Below are positions 31,600 to 44,100 of a stretch of 64,000 bases of DNA, one piece after another. The stretch is from Nematostella vectensis (Eukaryota; Cnidaria; Anthozoa; Actiniaria; Edwardsiidae). The notes beneath the pieces were generated by a model that saw only the letters and a program-made list of their open reading frames with translations, made no database searches and was not told where the DNA came from. Made by a program: the position numbers and the translations under genes. The stretch's first letter is position 1, and each line of letters begins with the position of its first letter. Location: positions 4,092,001 to 4,156,000 of the forward strand of contig NC_064046.1 of assembly GCF_932526225.1 (NCBI RefSeq). Direction: 5' to 3'.

Positions 31600-32499
31600 T
31601 TAAAACGTTTTGTTTATATTTTAGATATGGAACATAAGCACTTTATAATATTATATAGCGGAGACCATTAAAAAGATGTATTTAGGGTGTATACAGATTT
31701 GCATTGCATAGATAAAACGTGGCTTAATCAGGCCCGTACACAGGATTTTCTTGGGGGGATGCGAAATCCGAGAAAGTGGACCTAGAAAACAAAAAATGAT
31801 TTTTTTATGCATTTGCAGTAACTCCACGGGACGTTTTTTTGTCGGATTTGGCTATATACCAGAGTGATCTAGCTTATGCTTTATAGTTTTGTATACAAAT
31901 AGTACGTCTATTAAGAACCGGAAGTGGACCTTCAATTTTTGCCTTCCTTTGCAACTTTTGAGCAACAAAATGGCATAAAATCGATCCAAACCATAAAAAA
32001 GTTCGTTATTTCATCTAAAAATGGTCCTGGACAGTCCTCACTCGTTTTACGTGTGCACACGAAATCTGGAAAGCGGCTATTATAACGGGCGTTAAAATAT
32101 CCAGCGGTGATATCGAGGTTGCAAGGGACGCTGGGGCAACTCTCATTAAACCCAGAAGCGCATCGATCTGAATAAAGGAAAAAACAGGCAACGATAGAGC
32201 GAACACCCCACCCCCCCTCCCCCCCCCCCCCCCACAACGGCGAAGGTCCACTTTCGGCTCCCAATAGACGTGCTATTTGTAGACGAACTTATAAAGCATT
32301 TTTGGTTTAGTGTTCAAATCAAACGTATTGAATAATGAAAACCCCTAAAAAATACCATTTCTAATAGAAAAGCCTATCTTCTCTCAGATACCCCTAAAAA
32401 TACGTAAAAAGTACGCGAGGCCGGATTTTGACCCCTAAAAATACGACGAACAGCCCTATCAGGTCGACTTTCTCCTATAGCCCGTGGTATGCAAATTGG

Positions 32500-34165
32500 T
32501 ATGATTGCTGGGGTGGGAGGCTAGGGATAGATGCTCTTCGAGGAAGACAAGGTGAAATGGAAGGCGACGGATAGCTGCTGGTCGAGGAAGACAAGAGGGG
32601 ATGGGAGGCTAGGGATAACTGCTGGTCGAGGAAGACAAGAGGGGATGGGAGGCTAGGGATAGCTGCTGGTCGAGGGAGACAAGGTGGAATGGGAGGCTAG
32701 GGAAAGCTGCTGGTCGGGGGAGACAAGGTGGAATGGGAGGCTAGGGATAACTGCTGGTCGAGGAAGACAAGAGGGGATGGGAGGCTAGGGAAAGCTGCTG
32801 TTCGAGGAAGACGAGGTGGAATGGGAGGCTAGGGAAAGCTGCTGTTCGAGGGAGGCAAGAGGAGATGGGAGGCTGGGGATAGCTGCTGTTCGAGGGAGAC
32901 AAGGTGGAATGGGAGGCTAGGGATAGCTGCTGTTCGAGGGAGACAAGGTGGAATGGGAGGCTAGGGATAGCTGCTGTTCGAGGGAGACAAGGTGGAATGG
33001 GAGGCTAGGGATAGCTGCTGTTCGAGGAAGACAAGCTGTGATGGAAGGCTAGGGATAGCTGCTGGTCGAGGAAGACAAGGTGTGATGGAAGGCTAGGGAT
33101 AGCTGCTCTTCGAGGAAGACAAGGTGGGATGGAAGGCAACGGATAGCTGCTTGTTGAAGAAGACAAGGTGGGGTGGAAGGCGAGGGATAGCTGCTGTTCG
33201 AGGGAGACAAGGTGGGATGAAAGGCTAGTGATAGCTGCTGGTTGAGGGAAACAAGGTGGGATGGAAGGCTAGGGATAGCTGCTTGTTGAAGAAGACAAGG
33301 TGGGATGGAAGTCTAGGGATAGCTGCTGTTCGAGAAAGACAAGGTGTGGTGGAAGGCTAGGGAAAGCTGCTGGTCGAGGGAGAGAAGGTGGGATGTGAGG
33401 CTGGGTATAGCTGCTGGTTGAGGGAAACAAGGTGGGATGGAAGGCTAGGGATAGCTGCTGGTCAAAAGAGACAAGGTGGGGTGGAAGGCTAGGTATAGCT
33501 GCTGGTCGAGGAAGAAAAGGTGGGATGCAAGGCTAGGGATAGCTGCTGGTCAAGGGAGACAAGGTGGGGTGGAAGGCTAGGTATAGCTGCTGGTCGAGTA
33601 AGAAAAGGTGGGATGGAAGGCTAGGGATAGCTGCTGGTCAAGGGAGACAAGGTGGGGTGGAAGGCTAGGTATAGCTGCTGGTCGAGTAAGAAAAGGTGGG
33701 ATAGAAGGCTAGGAATAGCTGCTGGTCAAGTGAGACAAGGTGGGGTGGAAGGCTAGGGATAGCTGCTGTTCGAGGGAGACAAGGTGGGATGTGAGGCTAG
33801 GGATAGCTGCTGTTCGAGGAAGACAAGGATGGATGGAAGGCTGGGGATAGCTGCTGGTCGAAGGAGACAAGGTGGGATGGGAGGCTAGGGATAGCTGCTG
33901 GTCGAGGAAGACAAGGTAAATGGGAGGCTAGGGATAGCTGATGGTGGAGGGAGACAAGGTGGGATGTGAGGCTAGGGATAGCTGTTGGTCGAGGGAGAAA
34001 AGGATGGATGAAAGGCTAGGGATAGCTGCTGTTCGAGGGAGACAAGGATGGATGGAAAGCTAGGGATAGCTGCTGTTCGAGAAAGACAAGGTGTGGTGGA
34101 AGGCTAGGGAAAGCTGCTGGTCGAGGGAGACAAGGTGGGATGTGAGGCTGGGTATAGCTGCTGGT
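32500..34165. repeat. 43-44-bp minisatellite, about 38 copies
   Basis: Units of ggctagggatagctgctggt then cgagggagacaaggtgggat. Strongly purine-biased on the plus strand, with local sub-families (gaagaaaaggtg, aaacaaggtg). No coding. Confidence 0.95.
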
Positions 34166-34609
34166 CGAGGGAGCAAGGATATTTTTGCGAGTCAGCGGTT
34201 ACACGTAAGCTTTTATTTGGAAAAAGTGCTTGTAAAGGTAGCAGTGTAGGACAGGGTGAAGATGCATCGTGGTGTCCCCATCTGTCACGAGGATAACATG
34301 TAACACTGCAAGGCGCAACTCGGACAAACTCATTTTCATGTGAATGGTTTATTCATCTGTTCGAGATAAAATCATTTCTATTACATACACGAATGAAAAC
34401 ATAACGACAAGCAAATATAAAAGGTTGTCATGTAACAAAAAATCAGGGAATACGTTTTCACAGTATCCACACACCAAGTTAGGGGTAAAATCAAGGCTAA
34501 CGCTCTGCACGATAATCAGTAGAGAAATGACGCCTAAACTTCTCTGAAACACTAGGGGAATCCTATATAAATACAGCTACTTATCATGCCAAGATTTCAT
34601 CTCCCAAAA

Positions 34610-34860
34610 TTCGATTCCTACCGCCCTTTTAGCGGGAGATTCTTATTGCCCATATGGCTGGAGATTCCTACCGCCCTTGTAGCGGTAGATTCCTACCACC
34701 GTTTAAGAGGGAGATTCCTACCGCCCTTGTAGCGGTAGATTCCTACCACCGTTTAAGAGGGAGATTCCTACCGCCCTTGTAGCGGTAGATTCCTAGCGCC
34801 TTTGCAACGGGAGATTCTTATTGCCCATATGGCGGGAGATTTCTTTCGCCTTTAATACAG
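34610..34860. repeat. About 56-bp tandem repeat
   Basis: Units alternate gattcctaccgcccttgtag with cggtagattcctaccaccgt; about four full copies plus decayed edges. Confidence 0.85.
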
Positions 34861-35170
34861 ACCCTCGCGTCTCATTGCAAAGGTTGATTGACAGATGGTA
34901 ACGCCCAATGAAGTTATGACCCATAAAGTTATGACAGATATTTAACATTTAGTTACTATACAGGAAGTGTAAAAGTCCGATGTATAAAAGCAATGATATT
35001 ACATACTCTTCCAAAACTGAATTGAATTATTTACCCATCTTAGACCGCATGGTCGAACGAAAGAAGTCCTGTCAGCATCATTATTGATGGCTACTTCACT
35101 ATTCGTATTGGAAAAGACAATCGAGTTAAATGATAGACTGTGATAAAAATGTACAGGTAAAAACAGAAGT

Positions 35171-38100
35171 CTACCGTCGTCTAAAGTTACGGCTACGGCT
35201 TCGACTCCGCGAAGGACTGGCTCGCCTTCTACTCACGGGGGATTTGGATCGAGCGCGACCACGTGGCGGAGACCTGGCGCGATCACCTGATCTGTCACGT
35301 GCACGCATGCGTGTTTCTTCGCGCTCTTTTTCGCGCTGTTCTCGCAGTCGCTCGCGCTCTTTCTCCCTTTCTTGTTCTTTCTCTTTTTTCTCTTCTTCCT
35401 CTTTGGCGAGTTCGGCTTGTCGCTGAATCCGGCGTTCTTCTTTTTCGCGGAAACGCGCCTCTGCCTGCCAGTAAGTAATAACAGTACAGCTAGATGAGTA
35501 AAAAGTTATCGCTATGATCATAAGACAGACAGCAGCTTTCAATAGGTTTGGTAAACTGCATTGAATAACAATTACAGCGGCGGATGAAGTGAAATGGCTG
35601 GGGTGGGGTGTTTGGGAATAGCCCTCAAGTAGGGGGTCTTGTTCCTATAAAAACACAATTGAACATTGGGAAGCGCTGAAGTGACCACACCTATCTAGTC
35701 CAGAGTGAGTTTCGACTCGATTCCTTTAAAGCTACATTGTCAGCAGTTGACTTCCGGTGGTCTAACGGAAACCTCAACCGACAAGAGACAAAATAATCTA
35801 ATAGAATCTGCGCTATTTTAAAAACAGGCCATCCGTTTTAAATTATCAGTCATATCCTTGAAGAAAATTCCAATAGACACACTGCTTTTACAACTTTGAA
35901 ATAAACTAATCTGAGATTGTTACGTAATTGACCGGAAGTAAACTGGTAAACCAGTGACAATACGGCTTTAAATCCCCTAAATAGTGATACCGCTTCTAGC
36001 AAGCAAGTCTGGTAATGGATGGGAGCAAACTTGGAAAGTATGGGCAATATATCAATGAATGTGAGCATAACAAAGGCATTTATACCGGTCAGCGCTCTTA
36101 AATGTAGCCCATATAAATTTGGGAAGTTTTCTTGCTCACACTTGGTATTTTGCTAGAATGACACATGGAGCATGGCAGAGTTCTAAGGGCCCCCCTCTCA
36201 CACAAGCACAACACACACAAACGCTAGAGGGGGGGTTGGCTCGGTGATAAAGGGGGAAGAGGTAATTCTTTTTTGTTACATATGGCTTTCTGGCAGCCCA
36301 AAGGTGGGGGGGGGGGGTTCAAACCCCCTAAACCCTCGCCTTAGATATGCTACTGTAAACAGACATGTAGACACACCTGTTCGGTGGTGAGCGGCAGCCA
36401 GTAGAGACAAGGCGTGGCCTTTGTCTTTCTGAACAAACTGTCAAGCAAGTTGGCGGGGTTTTTGTCATCCTCTTCCTCAACCATTTTCTCCTCTACAGAA
36501 CACAAAATTAGAATAAGTATTAAAATGGAAAATTGTACAAACTAAGGCTGCTATGTAGGCGCTTAGAAGTTGCCAATCGCTCAATAGATGTCTGTTGGTT
36601 TCCTAAAAACACACAAGATATTTGAGAAGGGGTAGGGCATAAACATGGTAGCCTAAAAACTGGGGCAGGTTACAAATCATTGGCTGTGGATGAGAATGAT
36701 TGACACTCTCTAGTTTCTAAATTGCTTTCTATCTCACTCATTTGTTTGCTACAGCAGATTAGTTAATGATCTCAGCTAGATTTAATGTACATGCTTTTCC
36801 CTCCTCCATATCAGATAACAAGAAACAGCAAATACATTATCAATCAACCGTCAATGAGTCAACGAGTGCTCTGGGCGCTACATTCAAATTTTATTTTCTA
36901 AACCTTATTAAATGTCACCTCTAGACTTGTCCACCTAAAATGGTTCTATTTATAAAATATTAGTAAAATAATGCTATACCAAGCTGTGTGTGCTCTAAAA
37001 TCAAGCATTTTCATCACAGCACGAGAATAATTCATGCAGATGCGTTAGATTATGGATAGATAGCGCAAAATTTAAAATTTTGCATCGAAAACGAGTGGAG
37101 AGCAAATAACTAATTTATCAATCTCTTAACACAACTGTCTTGTTACCTGCGCAAAAATTGTTTTATTTCAGCCGACTGACGCTCTGAGATAAGCAATTTT
37201 ACAAGAGACATATAATTTGCGACTTCTAGCGTTGCAGTGTTCTTATTATAAATGCAAATTCAAGCCCGGGGGTGGGAGAAGTTTTAACTTTTATAGCAGA
37301 ACCTCGTGTTTAAAGGGACCCACAGTTTTCCTCACCCTTGACTTCTGCAACAGGCTGCTCCTCACGAAGTGCCTCCATCTTGACATCTTGATCGATGGGC
37401 TGTTTGCCAAGTGCTCCTGCAGTGTCATGAAGCATCTAAACCCAACATCATGCAAAAGAAGAAAACATGAGATCACAATATCCAGGAGAGTCCTACTAGG
37501 ATAGTCCAGTCTTGAATGCCCCTGTGCCTGATGGTCATATCCACTATTGTTTTATTCTAAGCTCCAAGGATTCTCGAAAACTAGACTGATTTTAAAGAAG
37601 GGGGATTAGAGGGTTAAAATTTTGACATTTTTTTGTTACTTTGAACAAAATGAAGAGACAAGAATTTTACCCTTTTTACTCCAAAAGGGGATTGATATCC
37701 ACCTAACCAGCCCTCCCTCACCTATCCACCCCTGCATGAAAGGCAGGGGCGGATCCATGAGTTCCAAAAGGGGATGGGGGGGGCAAAGCAAGGGTTTAAA
37801 AAAGGGGGGTGGGATCCATTGTTCTTACGAAGATTCCCTTTTTATATTATTTTATTTTTAAGCAAAATATCTGAAAAAAGGGGGGGCCAGGAACTGAAGG
37901 CTGTATACAGACTTATGCTAGAATCTCTTGCGTACCTGCTTGTCGTCGGCAAAGTCTACGCTGAGAATCTTTGGACTGGTGGGCGGCCATTTCACCCCAT
38001 GCAGGGCCGCACGGGTTGCCACGGCTCCTTCGACAGTGGTGTACTAGCAACCCAGAGAGAATACATGATTTAGCTACATGACTGCAGCAGAATTTGAAAA

Positions 38101-41100
38101 TATGATGTATAATTTTGCTAGACTTGAAAAACAAAAAGTCTAAAAGATTATTGAATTCATGGCTTAAAGAGCCTCTTTTAGCAGCTATTTTGTTATCCTA
38201 GAAAATAACCAAGTGTCAGAAATCATCCATTTCTGATTAGTGAAAACTAAATATTGAAAACTGAAATTGAATCTTTGGGATTTTGGAATCTGTGATTTTT
38301 CCTTAGAAAAATAAAAAATAATTGTGGATGTATTAATATAAGCTACATAAATACATTTTATACATGCATGATCTTTTAAGGTATATAAAAGCCCGATCTT
38401 ACCACAACATAGCAATGGGATTTGATCCGGTCAATCCAGAATCCATCCTCTTCCAGGGTTCCTGATTTTCCAAGGAGTTCTTTTAGTTGTCTGAGAGTAA
38501 AGGGTCTCACAAGGTTCTGCACATGGATATTGGTGCTCTCTGGGTTCCTAGCGGGGGATGGGGAGTGATCAACACGCACCGGTGACTGGCTTGGGATAAC
38601 AGGGACCTTTACATCAGGGGCTGGAAAGGATGATACTGACAATTAGAGAGAGCATTGAAATGTCAAGATTGATGCTTTGGCCAACACGATTAACATATTA
38701 AGCACAATGCACAACCCAATCTGAAGAGAAAGAGAAATAATAAACAAGAAATTCGGCTAAAAGGGCTGTTCGAAAAATGACAACACTTTGTCACAAATTT
38801 ACAAATGAAATCACATCAAACAAAAATTATACTAATAACAGCCTTATATGCATCTGCCATGCTGCTTTTAGACTGGATTGTACAGAGTGTGTGGATTACC
38901 GCAGGTACATGGGAAGGTGACCGACTTTTACCCTTCAGCTGCGGGAGGAAGCTTTGGGCTTGAGGATAAAACTGGGGTTGGTTGGATTGTAAGTAGCCTG
39001 CATGGCTAATGTTCATCCATATCGACTAGAATCGACTCTCCATATCCACATAACTTTGTGCTGTGTTATACTTGGCAATAGAGCTTGTATTGTAACATCT
39101 TTTATTCATCATTGTTCCACCTTTCTGTTATGTGTCTGAAACTGCTGTGTTCATGTTTCTTTTTTTCTCTTCTTTTCCTTTTCTCCATTTTCTTTTCCTT
39201 TTTTCTTTTTTTATGGTTTTATAACTGCTCATTGCATTTTGTTCTTAAATGTTTTTTTTTAATTGTGCTCATTGGCTTTTGATATTTGTGTTTGTATTTT
39301 TTCAATACAGTACATATGCCTTTTTTATCCTTTTTTTCAGTTTTTTATTTCGACACAGCAGATTTCTCCCTTTTCATTTACTCCATCAAGCATGAGTTCA
39401 TGTTGTGTTTTCTTCAACTCCATTACAATACTTCCATTACATATCTTCTGCAATAATTTGTTCAGATGATTATGTCTAGTCATTGGCAATGACTCCTTTC
39501 CCATGACAATGCAGATTTAGCAGATTATTATCCACTTCTTGTAATTTTGTTAGTTCTTTCTGTAAGTTGTTTCCTTTGCCTCCTTCTTGGTCAAGTTTAT
39601 TTCTGACCACTTTCTTGTACAACAAATGTTGCATTTTAATTGCCTTTAAGTTCTCTGCCGTTGCTTGTAATTCTTTCTGTTTCTCAACGTAAAGTGTACA
39701 ACTCTATCTTTATACTTGTTTCCCTCTGCTCTGTCTGTAATCAAACTTCCTCTCTTTTTTTCATAACAGTTTATTCAGAAAACTCTTTGTGCTTGAGTTG
39801 ACTGATTTCTTGAACAATGCAAGGAACAAAGGTTGTAACCATGATTCTTCTACCATCTGAGTTCTTATGTTGTTCAACAAAGCAGTGTATTTTTCACTTG
39901 CTTTTTTTTGCACTCACTGTGCTTGAATTTTGCATCAGGATGCAGGCAATCCGCATGCGCATTCCACCATCACCCAAGTCCAACAACGCATCCAACAGGA
40001 GCAATCAAGCCCAAAGGGGAACAGCGCAAGTCGCTTTTGCACACACGGACAGTTGGAGAGTAAAGTAGGCCCATACACAAGGGAGCTAATAACTGTAGGC
40101 AAACGTGGCAACAAACAATGCACAGGTTACTGGAGTAATATTAAGACTGAAGCGGAACAAATATACATTACTCCAGCAACAAATTCAAGGTATGATGAAA
40201 TGGTTAAGGTGTGGAATTGTTGTACCAAAATGTTCTTTTGCAGTTGGTATATGAGTACAATATACGATTTAACAACCAAGAGGGTCAAAGCAAACTTTTT
40301 GAGAATGCACAACTGTTACTGTTGACTACAATGTGTTCGTCTTAGATGGCAGCCTCTAATTTTCCCCACTTCTTGTCTAGGAATAGCACATAATCAAACC
40401 GCTTTGACATAGGAAAGGTCCAATTGTTTGGAGTCAGATTGTGACAAAGTTCAAATCATAGACTGTAATGATTGATTAATTTGTATGGTTGATTAACTAT
40501 GCACAGTTCCTAGACGACAATGCATTTTGGAAAATAGACAAAACACAATTAATAGTCCAGTTTGAGTTTACCTACAGTACAGTATGTATGCCTTTTAGAA
40601 AAATAGACTAAGGATGCACAAATACATTGCAAGTCTTGGTTTGGGACAAGTTCTATGTTCATACTAGTGAGAATACCTTGGAGCTTTGAATAAAACAATG
40701 CAAAAATATGGAAAGAAAAAAAAAACATTTGAAAACTGTTTCCTGAAACTGCTGTTCACACTGTATTTATGAGTCCTTAGTGCCTCAGTATGTCCAGAGG
40801 GCAGAGTGGAATTCAAAACTGAACTGTTTGACTGTAATATAACTTATCTTTACAAAAAATAATATTGTGAGTTAACTCACCTTGTGCTATCTCCATACTC
40901 TCATCACCTTTCCCTTCCTCTAAAACCTTCACCTCAGATTCCTGCCGATTGAGCTTAATCTTCCTCTTGCTCTCCTCAACTTTAACCACCCTCTCCCTCT
41001 TACGCCTGGGCGTGGTGACTTCCGGCGACTCTACCTCCTTGGCTGTCGGCTGTTCCTGGTCTTCGTCCAGGTTGTTAGACTTATTCTCTTTGTTTAAGCC

Positions 41101-44100
41101 AGCCTCCTCTTCCTGGTCTTTGGTTTCAGGGTCGTAATCCAGGTCTTCTTTGCCAAAGTCCATGAGGGCCTCAAATGCAGGGGTGGAGTGAACTTGCACA
41201 TCTGGTATTAGCTCCTGGTCAAAAGAAAAGATGACTTTTCTAAAGAACTGCTAACACTATTTCTTGCTAGACAGGGCTTGGATTGTGTTTTTTCAAGAAT
41301 AAAACAAAAGTCACATGACTACAATCTTAACTGCTGAAGCACATACAGCTTTTAGAGTGAGATCATGGTGGGTGGAGTATTTAAAATATTTGTTCATTTT
41401 TCATTTATTTATTCATATATTTATTTACCAGAATGTGGTAAGGCAAACCCAACAGAGTGTTATTGTTAACTTAAAAACAAAAACAACAACAACAAGAACT
41501 GACATGAAAAAAATAAAAATTACATACAGTTATAATAAATACTAACTCTAATGGCTAAAAGCATTAAGGTAATACCGTTTAGGCTGGAAATCGCCTAAAA
41601 GCATATGCATACCAAAGATTGTACTCAAAATATTCATCGTCGCCGATTTTCAAGAAATTCCGCCCTTTTATTATGCTCGAAAATGCAAATTTAAAATCGG
41701 GTTTTTCGCACGAATTCATGAAATGTGAGCTTCAAAACATTGAGCAAAGCACAGCGGGGATTGGGAGTAACACCTAGTTCACACTTTGTTATATCCAGCA
41801 AACATCAAATTACTTCAAGTTCATATGCAAATTTTCGTCAATCGCCTCGCCGCTCAAGTTTCACTCGAGCTTCTACAAGTATAGCACTCAATCCAAAATG
41901 CTGAGAACTGAGCAACCATCCATTCACACCTCAAGTCAGTTTCCTGCCAAACAAAGCATGCTGTAGCTCGACCATATAAAGTTTATAGGCCCATATAGAG
42001 CAAAAAAGGCTTATTACCGCTGTTTAAGTTTCACGGGCTCACGAACATGCTGACACAACAGACTACGAACGAAGACGCAATTCTCGAAAGATTTCAGCAA
42101 AAAATCTCGCGTTAATCACCTGTAGAAGCATCACAACACAATTGTAGCAAAGTTTGCTTCTAGCTATTTTACTAGCGTTTAAATATTTCTGCACGAAATT
42201 TTTAGACAAGTGAGAATACTGCAAAATCTAAATTCTCCCTGGAGTGCGACATCATCAAACAAATTCTCTTCGAATGCCGGTTGATTTTCGATTTTTTCCA
42301 ATCATCATTCTTATTTCGCTCCCCCAAAAAATTTAACTGAATATTTCGTGTCGCACTCCGGCTAGATTTTTTAAAATAATTAAGGAAGGTGCTTATCAAT
42401 TTTTATATCGATAGCTTGCATAGTCGCGGAGAAATTCGCCACAAAGTCGAAATTTGACAAGTTCGCCTGGCTCTCAGATTGCGGGTATCAGATTTTGCAT
42501 TTTCCCACGTATTGACTTGAAAATATTTTTCCTATAAACCTGAATAACTTCTTAAACTTGTCTTGAATTCGGAAGTCGGCTTTTTGTGTAGAAGATATCA
42601 CAGCTCAAACTTGGTAAACAATTTCTGAGAAATAGCCTCCGATAGTACCTTAAGACAATTGGTCCATAAATCTTCAAGGGCGGCAGCACTTCAAGCAAAT
42701 AGATTTCCAAGTTATAATATTATCGTCATTGAAAGTAGTTTGGAGGGTCTGGCTATGTCTGGCTACTAATTTATTTTCAAAAGAGGGTACAAGGATGATG
42801 TAGTGAGTATATATACAGGGTGTGTATTTTACACCTTGAGAATCTGCTTGAAAAAGGATTTTAAAAAGAGTTTAGTTTTACATTAGGGGTAGCATCTATG
42901 CTGGGACGATCTTAGAGATGGCAAGGGTTTATAAATGAAGCATAAGAAATATTATAATGTCCATTGAGGGATTTGTACATGGAAACAAGGTCTTCATCTC
43001 GTGTCAGTAGGAAAGAGACCAGGGTAAGACTCACCTTGAGAGACTCTGTGCTAATGGGAACTGATCTTTTCTTCTTGGAGACCAGGGTAAGACTCACCTT
43101 AAGTGACTCTGTGCTAATGGGAACTGATGTCTTCTTCTTGGAGACCAGGGTAAGACTCACCTTGAGAGACTCTGTGCTAATGGGAACTGATGTCTTCTTC
43201 TTGGACGATGATGAGCCCCACCTTCTTTTACGGGCTCCTGGTTCAGTGGTGGTGGACGGCTGGGGGCTAGCTGCTGATAGATTAACGCAACATTCTAATT
43301 ATTCTCTCTTACAAATTGACCCTTGATATTGTGAATAAATGTGCTTGAGCTTTTTATAGTATATATTATTTCGGCCAATGTGAAAAATGTGATATATGGT
43401 ACTATTTCTAGAAATTACAGAAGCAAATCTATACAAATGCATTTCTATTCATGCAGAAACAGACACTTAAAAATTCCCCTGAGGCATGGCCATAATGGTA
43501 CTTACATGGTATTGAAACTTTTCTCGTTTTTGTGATAATAGGAGCTCTGGTTTTCTGTAAAGATTGAACATATACCATTACTAAATAAGCAGCTTCACAT
43601 ATCCAGAACCAGAAGTTGGGAGGTTCTCTTGGCTCTTTGAGCAGAAGCATGATCAATAGTGTCTCTGCCACGGTGTAATACAATTTACAGAAAAATAGAG
43701 GGGGTAACTTCGCAGTCTACCACCTCTAAAAGCTTTAAAGTACATGAATGCGTTGTGATTTCTTGATTGAATGGTGTACAAAGCAACATTTAAAGTCAAA
43801 GGCATCAGACAGAACCATGTGGGCTCTCGGCAAAACTGAAAGTAATCCTTAAGTCAAGGGGCACTGATTGAGGACAGATATTAATGGGCTGAAAATGCTT
43901 TTATGTATATCAGGTTCTAGGTTCTGTTCTGGGAACATGATCTTGACACTTTGAAACTTGTAAAATGCCAAAGAAAACACTGTTAAGCCTTCACTGAAAC
44001 CCCCTATTTTTCTCACTTATTTTCACATAATTGATCTACCCCCCCCCCCGGCCACGTATATGCACGTAAACAAAAAAAAGCATGAAACACACCTTTGGCT

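Larger units (their letters stand above)
30387..35170. other. Intergenic region between SLC35C2 and Acinus 3' ends
   Basis: No full gene is found. Seen: the likely SLC35C2 5' region to about 31060; poly-G/C-bounded repeat at 31160-31290; a short coding-like plus-strand remnant at 31455-31599; repeat-like sequence at about 31730-32460; the 1.7-kb minisatellite at 32500-34165; a second array at 34610-34860. Confidence 0.6.

Noticed and set aside
39817-40325. Overlapping plus-strand ORFs of 83 and 131 codons in Acinus intron 7
   Set aside because: No recognisable domain, no splice partners in phase and no similarity I can name; possibly part of a decayed element.
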